Shown in pieces: positions 60,960-64,000 of a stretch of DNA of 64,000 bases. The position numbers and the translations under genes are program-made. The notes beneath the pieces were generated by a model that saw nothing but the letters and a program-made list of their open reading frames with translations, had not been told where the DNA came from and did not search any database. The stretch is from Thalassospira sp. ER-Se-21-Dark (GTDB taxonomy: Bacteria > Pseudomonadota > Alphaproteobacteria > Rhodospirillales > Thalassospiraceae): NCBI RefSeq assembly GCF_017922435.1, contig NZ_VDEZ01000002.1, positions 124,001 to 188,000 on the forward strand. Reading direction: 5' to 3'. Numbering within the stretch: the stretch's first letter is position 1; each line of letters opens with the position of its first letter.

Positions 60960-62123
60960 TTATCGCTCGGTAATCTTGAACTCGATGCGGCGGTTGCGGC
61001 GATAGGCGATTTCATCATCGCGGTTATCAAGTGGCTGATACTCGCCAAAGCCTGCGGCAACAAGCCGGTTCGGCGGGACGCCCTGATCGATCAGGAACTT
61101 GACGACCGAAATCGCACGGGCAGCCGAAAGTTCCCAGTTCGAGGCGAACTGAAGGTTTCGGATCGGCACCTTGTCGGTATGGCCATCAACGCGCATCACC
61201 CAGTCGATATCATCGGGAATGTCGGCGGCAATCGTGGTCAGCGTTTCGCCCAGTTTGGCCAACTGATCCTTGCCTTCTTCGCCAAGTTCGGCCTCACCCG
61301 ATCCAAATAACACTTCGGACTGGAAGACAAAGCGGTCCCCGACAACGCGGATATCCTGACGATCACCCAAAACTTCGCGCAGGCGGCCAAAGAATTCAGA
61401 ACGATACCGCTGCAACTCGGCAACCTTGGTGGCAAGGGCCGCATTCAGGCGATTGCCAAGATTGACGATCTGGGCGTCTTTTTCCTCGTTCTCGCGTTCG
61501 GACGTTTCAAGCGCGGCTTCGATCCGGGCCAGTTGTTGGCGCAGGGCCAACATCTGCTGATTAAGGGCCGCAACCTGTGCCTTGGCTTCGTCACTCAGGT
61601 TCTTTTGTTCTTCCAACTCGGCTGCGCGCGATGCCAGAAGGGCCGAAAGCTCGTCAATACGGGTTTCCTGATCAGTGATCTTTTCGCCCGTGGTTTCGCG
61701 AAGCTCGGTCAGTTCGGCTTCCTTGTCTTCAAGCGACGCAAGGGCTGCCAGAAGTTTCTGTTCGATTTCGTCAGTTGAAAGTTCGGCTGCCGCCAACTGA
61801 TCGGCAAGGGTGGCAGCACGCGCACGCAGTTCATCACGCTGATCAGCGGTATTGGAAAGCTCGGTCGTTAACTGGGTGAGTTCGAGTTCCATACGCTGGT
61901 TGTTGCCACGTTCAAGTGACAGCAAGTTGGTCAGCTCGTTAACCTGGGCGGTCAGATCGCTTAGCGCCTCGTCACGCCCGGAAAGGGCCGCACCCAGATA
62001 CACCTGCGCAATGACAAAGATCATCAGAAGAAAGATGATCACCATCAAAAGTGTGGCAAGCGCATCAACAAAGCCCGGCCAGGTATTTACATCGCGGTTA
62101 CGACGGCGCGAAAGCCCGATCAT
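60960..62123 (-). CDS. MotB/OmpA-type peptidoglycan-binding protein with long coiled coil
   Basis: 387 residues: one membrane helix (~15-45, FVDALATLLMVIIFLLMIFVIAQVYLG), a long coiled coil rich in Glu, Leu, Ala and Arg (~55-230), and an OmpA-type C-terminal domain (~260-387; VLFGSGEAEL, VDGHTDKVPI, NWELSAARAISVVKFL, NRRIEFKI). The conserved Asp of MotB/TolR proton channels is present at DALA in the helix region. It starts 4 nt after the MotA-like stop. The coiled coil is longer than in flagellar MotB. An envelope energiser is likely, its target unknown. Confidence 0.87.
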   Translation of the reverse strand: MIGLSRRRNRDVNTWPGFVDALATLLMVIIFLLMIFVIAQVYLGAALSGRDEALSDLTAQVNELTNLLSLERGNNQRMELELTQLTTELSNTADQRDELRARAATLADQLAAAELSTDEIEQKLLAALASLEDKEAELTELRETTGEKITDQETRIDELSALLASRAAELEEQKNLSDEAKAQVAALNQQMLALRQQLARIEAALETSERENEEKDAQIVNLGNRLNAALATKVAELQRYRSEFFGRLREVLGDRQDIRVVGDRFVFQSEVLFGSGEAELGEEGKDQLAKLGETLTTIAADIPDDIDWVMRVDGHTDKVPIRNLQFASNWELSAARAISVVKFLIDQGVPPNRLVAAGFGEYQPLDNRDDEIAYRRNRRIEFKITER

Positions 62124-62127
62124 TCGA

Positions 62128-63312
62128 TCAGCCCTCCTCGGCGATGGCGGCGATGGTCCGGGCGAGGAGCTTGATCTCGCTTCTGATTTCCTGTGTGGAT
62201 TGCTGGCGGCCCATGGTCAGTTCTTCGCCAATACGGCCAAGCGTATTGTCAAGCGAACGGATATGCGCACGGGTGTTATCATCAATCCCGAAGCTGCCCA
62301 TTTTCATAGAATCCGCCAGCTGATCGAGGACCGGTTTGAGGTGCATCTGGTTTTCCGCCAGCTTGACCATCAATTGCTGCTCGGCCTTCATCTGATCAGT
62401 CAGGGTCGACAGCTTATCCGCCAGATCAATCAACGTATTATGCGATTTGATCTGTGAACTTTCCGACCGCTGGATGGAGTTTTGCAACCCTTCCATATTG
62501 TCGGCCATCTGTTCGATCAGGGCCGAAAGATAGGCCGGAACAGACTGTTCACCATCGGAAATGCCACCACCCGAACCAAGGCGGGTAAAGCTCGAAAGCC
62601 ATTCTTCAAGATCATTGAAGAACCGGTTCTGCGCCTGACCGGCCTGCATGTCCAGAAGACCAAGGGCAAGCGATCCTGCAAGACCAAACAGCGAGGACGA
62701 AAACGCCGTGCCCATGCCGCTTAACGGTTCGGACAGGCCGTCTTTGAGTTCAGAGAACCAAAGATCCATGTTGGACCCGCTGCCGACATTGACGTTGCTA
62801 ATCACACCGGCAACCGAGTTCACGGTCTGAAGCAGGCCCCAGAAGGTGCCGAGCAGACCCAGGAACACCAAAAGGCCAACGACATAGCGCGACAATTCGC
62901 GGCTTTCATCGAGACGGGAGCGGATCGAGTCAAGGATGGTCCGGGTCGAGGTGGTCGAAAGCTGTGGGCGGTCGCGCCGCTGTTCGGCCATCATGCTGGC
63001 CATCGGGGCCAGAAGTTTCGGCGGAACCTGCGATGTCAGGCCCGGGCGGGAGCGACGAAAGTCCTCGATCCATGTCACTTCGGGCGACAGGCTTGCGGCC
63101 ATGCGGAAGGTGTAAATAACCCCAACCACAAACACGCCAAGGATCAGGCCATTAAGAACAGCATTGGCCATAAAGGCATCAGACAGCGCCGGGAACAGCA
63201 GGGCGCCAACCCCGGCGATGATGGCAACAAAGATTGCCATGCGTGTCAGATAACTACCGGGTTTGGTAATAGGCGGGAGGGATCCCGTACCACTGGCCGA
63301 ATTGCTGCTCAT
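62128..63312 (-). CDS. MotA/TolQ/ExbB-type proton channel protein
   Basis: 394 residues. Two early membrane segments (~25-70), then two more (~145-175 VVGLLVFLGLLGTFWGLLQTV and ~200-235 GMGTAFSSSLFGLAGSLALGLLD), the latter pair being the MotA/ExbB channel signature. The C-terminal ~150 residues are predicted helical and cytoplasmic. With the 4-nt-spaced MotB-like gene it should form a proton- or sodium-driven stator-like complex. No flagellar genes are present. The start follows AGGATTAATC. Confidence 0.87.
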   Translation of the reverse strand: MSSNSASGTGSLPPITKPGSYLTRMAIFVAIIAGVGALLFPALSDAFMANAVLNGLILGVFVVGVIYTFRMAASLSPEVTWIEDFRRSRPGLTSQVPPKLLAPMASMMAEQRRDRPQLSTTSTRTILDSIRSRLDESRELSRYVVGLLVFLGLLGTFWGLLQTVNSVAGVISNVNVGSGSNMDLWFSELKDGLSEPLSGMGTAFSSSLFGLAGSLALGLLDMQAGQAQNRFFNDLEEWLSSFTRLGSGGGISDGEQSVPAYLSALIEQMADNMEGLQNSIQRSESSQIKSHNTLIDLADKLSTLTDQMKAEQQLMVKLAENQMHLKPVLDQLADSMKMGSFGIDDNTRAHIRSLDNTLGRIGEELTMGRQQSTQEIRSEIKLLARTIAAIAEEG

Positions 63313-63324
63313 AGCGGATTAATC

Positions 63325-64000
63325 CTAGCGTTGAACGGTTTTGATATCGACGCGATCTGCGGGGCCGGACGGAACATTCGCACCCAGGGCACGAACATCA
63401 ATGCGCGTGGAGCGCACACCCCTGTCAATCAGATAGGAACGCACCTGAAGCGCGCGTGACAGCGACAGACGACGCGCCTTGGAGGCGTTCGCCCCGTCAC
63501 CCTGCGCGTAGGCCTGCAACTGAATTCGAAGATCTTCATCCTGCCCCATCGTTGCGATCACGCTGTCGAGCTGGCTTCTGGCAGCTGCACTCAGCTCGAA
63601 GCTCTCAGCGGCAAAGCCAAGGCTGTATTCATCGCCACCGGTGGCCGGCATTGCAGCCGGTGCAGAGGTCTCTGGCGGGATGGATGCTTCTTCAGCCGGT
63701 GCCGGTGGCACAGTCGGCGCTGGCGCCGGTTCTGCCATCTCGGTCGCGGGCTGGGTGGTGTCTGGTGCAGGGGCTGCCGGGGGCGCAGGAGTGTCGGAAA
63801 TCGGTGCGACTTCCGGTGCTGCCGGTGCGGGTGCTGCGTTGTTTTGTTCGACCGGGGCAGGGGGTGCTACAGGGGCATCAGATACTTCTGCCGTTTCGGT
63901 CGCCGGGGAAGATGTCGGGGCCGGGGTTGGCTCTGGTGCCGCCGGTGCGACAGTCGGCGCAGGCTCCGGTGCCGGAGTTGGCTTGGTCAGCGGCGTCGGT
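63325..64000 (-). CDS. Pro/Ala-rich protein with OmpA-like C-terminal domain (cut by right edge)
   Basis: Reverse strand open from the right edge to a stop at 63325; 225 codons visible, N-terminus missing. From the edge to about 63660 the translation is low-complexity Pro, Ala, Glu and Thr, a periplasm-spanning linker type. The last ~105 residues (EYSLGFAAESFELSAAARSQLDSVIATM...LSLSRALQVRSYLIDRGVRSTRIDVRALG) fit the OmpA C-terminal peptidoglycan-binding fold. It ends 12 nt before the MotA-like start, so it is the first visible gene of a three-gene envelope operon. Confidence 0.8.
   Translation of the reverse strand, partial: PTPLTKPTPAPEPAPTVAPAAPEPTPAPTSSPATETAEVSDAPVAPPAPVEQNNAAPAPAAPEVAPISDTPAPPAAPAPDTTQPATEMAEPAPAPTVPPAPAEEASIPPETSAPAAMPATGGDEYSLGFAAESFELSAAARSQLDSVIATMGQDEDLRIQLQAYAQGDGANASKARRLSLSRALQVRSYLIDRGVRSTRIDVRALGANVPSGPADRVDIKTVQR

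Noticed and set aside
60960-63312. Zorya-type defence system (ZorA/ZorB)
   Set aside because: The MotA/MotB-like pair looks superficially similar, but no ZorC, ZorD or ZorE type gene is adjacent and the neighbour is an OmpA-domain protein.
1-64000. CRISPR arrays, tRNA and rRNA genes
   Set aside because: No regularly spaced direct repeats, no tRNA-like cloverleaf with a T-arm GTTCGAATC and CCA end, and no rRNA-like sequence were noticed on reading.

Overview
This 64 kb window reads as chromosomal DNA of a free-living, moderately GC-rich alphaproteobacterium. The evidence is a C4-pathway 5-aminolevulinate synthase, a GapR-type (DUF2312) nucleoid protein beside an MmcB-type repair protein, a single-chain indolepyruvate ferredoxin oxidoreductase of about 1160 residues, DctB/DctD control of a TRAP transporter, and FnrL/FixK-like operator sequences. 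Rhodospirillales, possibly a marine genus such as Thalassospira, is my best guess. That is inferred from gene content, not from a search. No rRNA, tRNA, CRISPR array or complete insertion sequence was seen.

Layout. 1-8.6 kb: a cut MscS channel, a CbpA-like DnaJ, a glycine-zipper lipoprotein, pdxH, an ArsR regulator with the two cysteines of SqrR/BigR persulfide sensors, a 261 bp MITE-like fold-back element, a UspA, a 59-residue Cys-rich small protein, an SRAP protein, an SDR, a GNAT and a PadR-like regulator. 8.8-16 kb: hemA with an FNR-type operator, a second UspA, a lipoprotein, a LysR/VOC/GST divergent cluster and a TetR/quinone-reductase pair. 16-22.5 kb: pyrE, a small XRE regulator with a perfect 19 bp palindrome, a SulP transporter, an enoyl-CoA hydratase, and a Bcr/CflA efflux pump between two paralogous DinB proteins. 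22.7-29.5 kb: a dctPQM TRAP transporter with dctBD, and between them a sigma-54 promoter and two palindromes that look like DctD sites. 29.7-37.3 kb: an ELM1-family protein, a DMT exporter, hemN with an FNR box, DUF3088 and HIT proteins, an azoreductase/LysR pair and an NDH-2. 37.4-43.4 kb: hyi facing a glycerate kinase and its GntR regulator, then N-formylglutamate amidohydrolase, a YbdK-like ligase, gapR and mmcB.

43.4-48 kb is the least ordinary part. A chemoreceptor gene and a secreted Cache-like protein lie between two patatin-related genes. The full-length one has Cys where the catalytic Ser should be and Glu where the catalytic Asp should be. The other is an in-frame internally deleted paralog that lacks the whole catalytic core. 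AT-rich intergenic stretches precede both patatin genes. 48-52.4 kb holds the fused indolepyruvate oxidoreductase and a divergent glyoxalase-fold gene. 52.5-57.9 kb is a sulfide/persulfide oxidation cluster: Crp/Fnr regulator, ETHE1-like persulfide dioxygenase, a DUF442-SQR fusion and a SulP transporter. The window ends with a BenE-type transporter, a 1-Cys-type peroxiredoxin, a glycine-rich stress-like protein and a MotA-like/MotB-like/OmpA-like envelope operon cut by the right edge.

Links between regions: sulfide handling (ArsR sensor at 3.6 kb, SQR/PDO cluster at 53-58 kb), oxygen-dependent haem synthesis (hemA and hemN share FNR-type boxes), C4-dicarboxylate uptake under two-component sigma-54 control, and several divergent regulator/enzyme pairs with visible palindromic operators.
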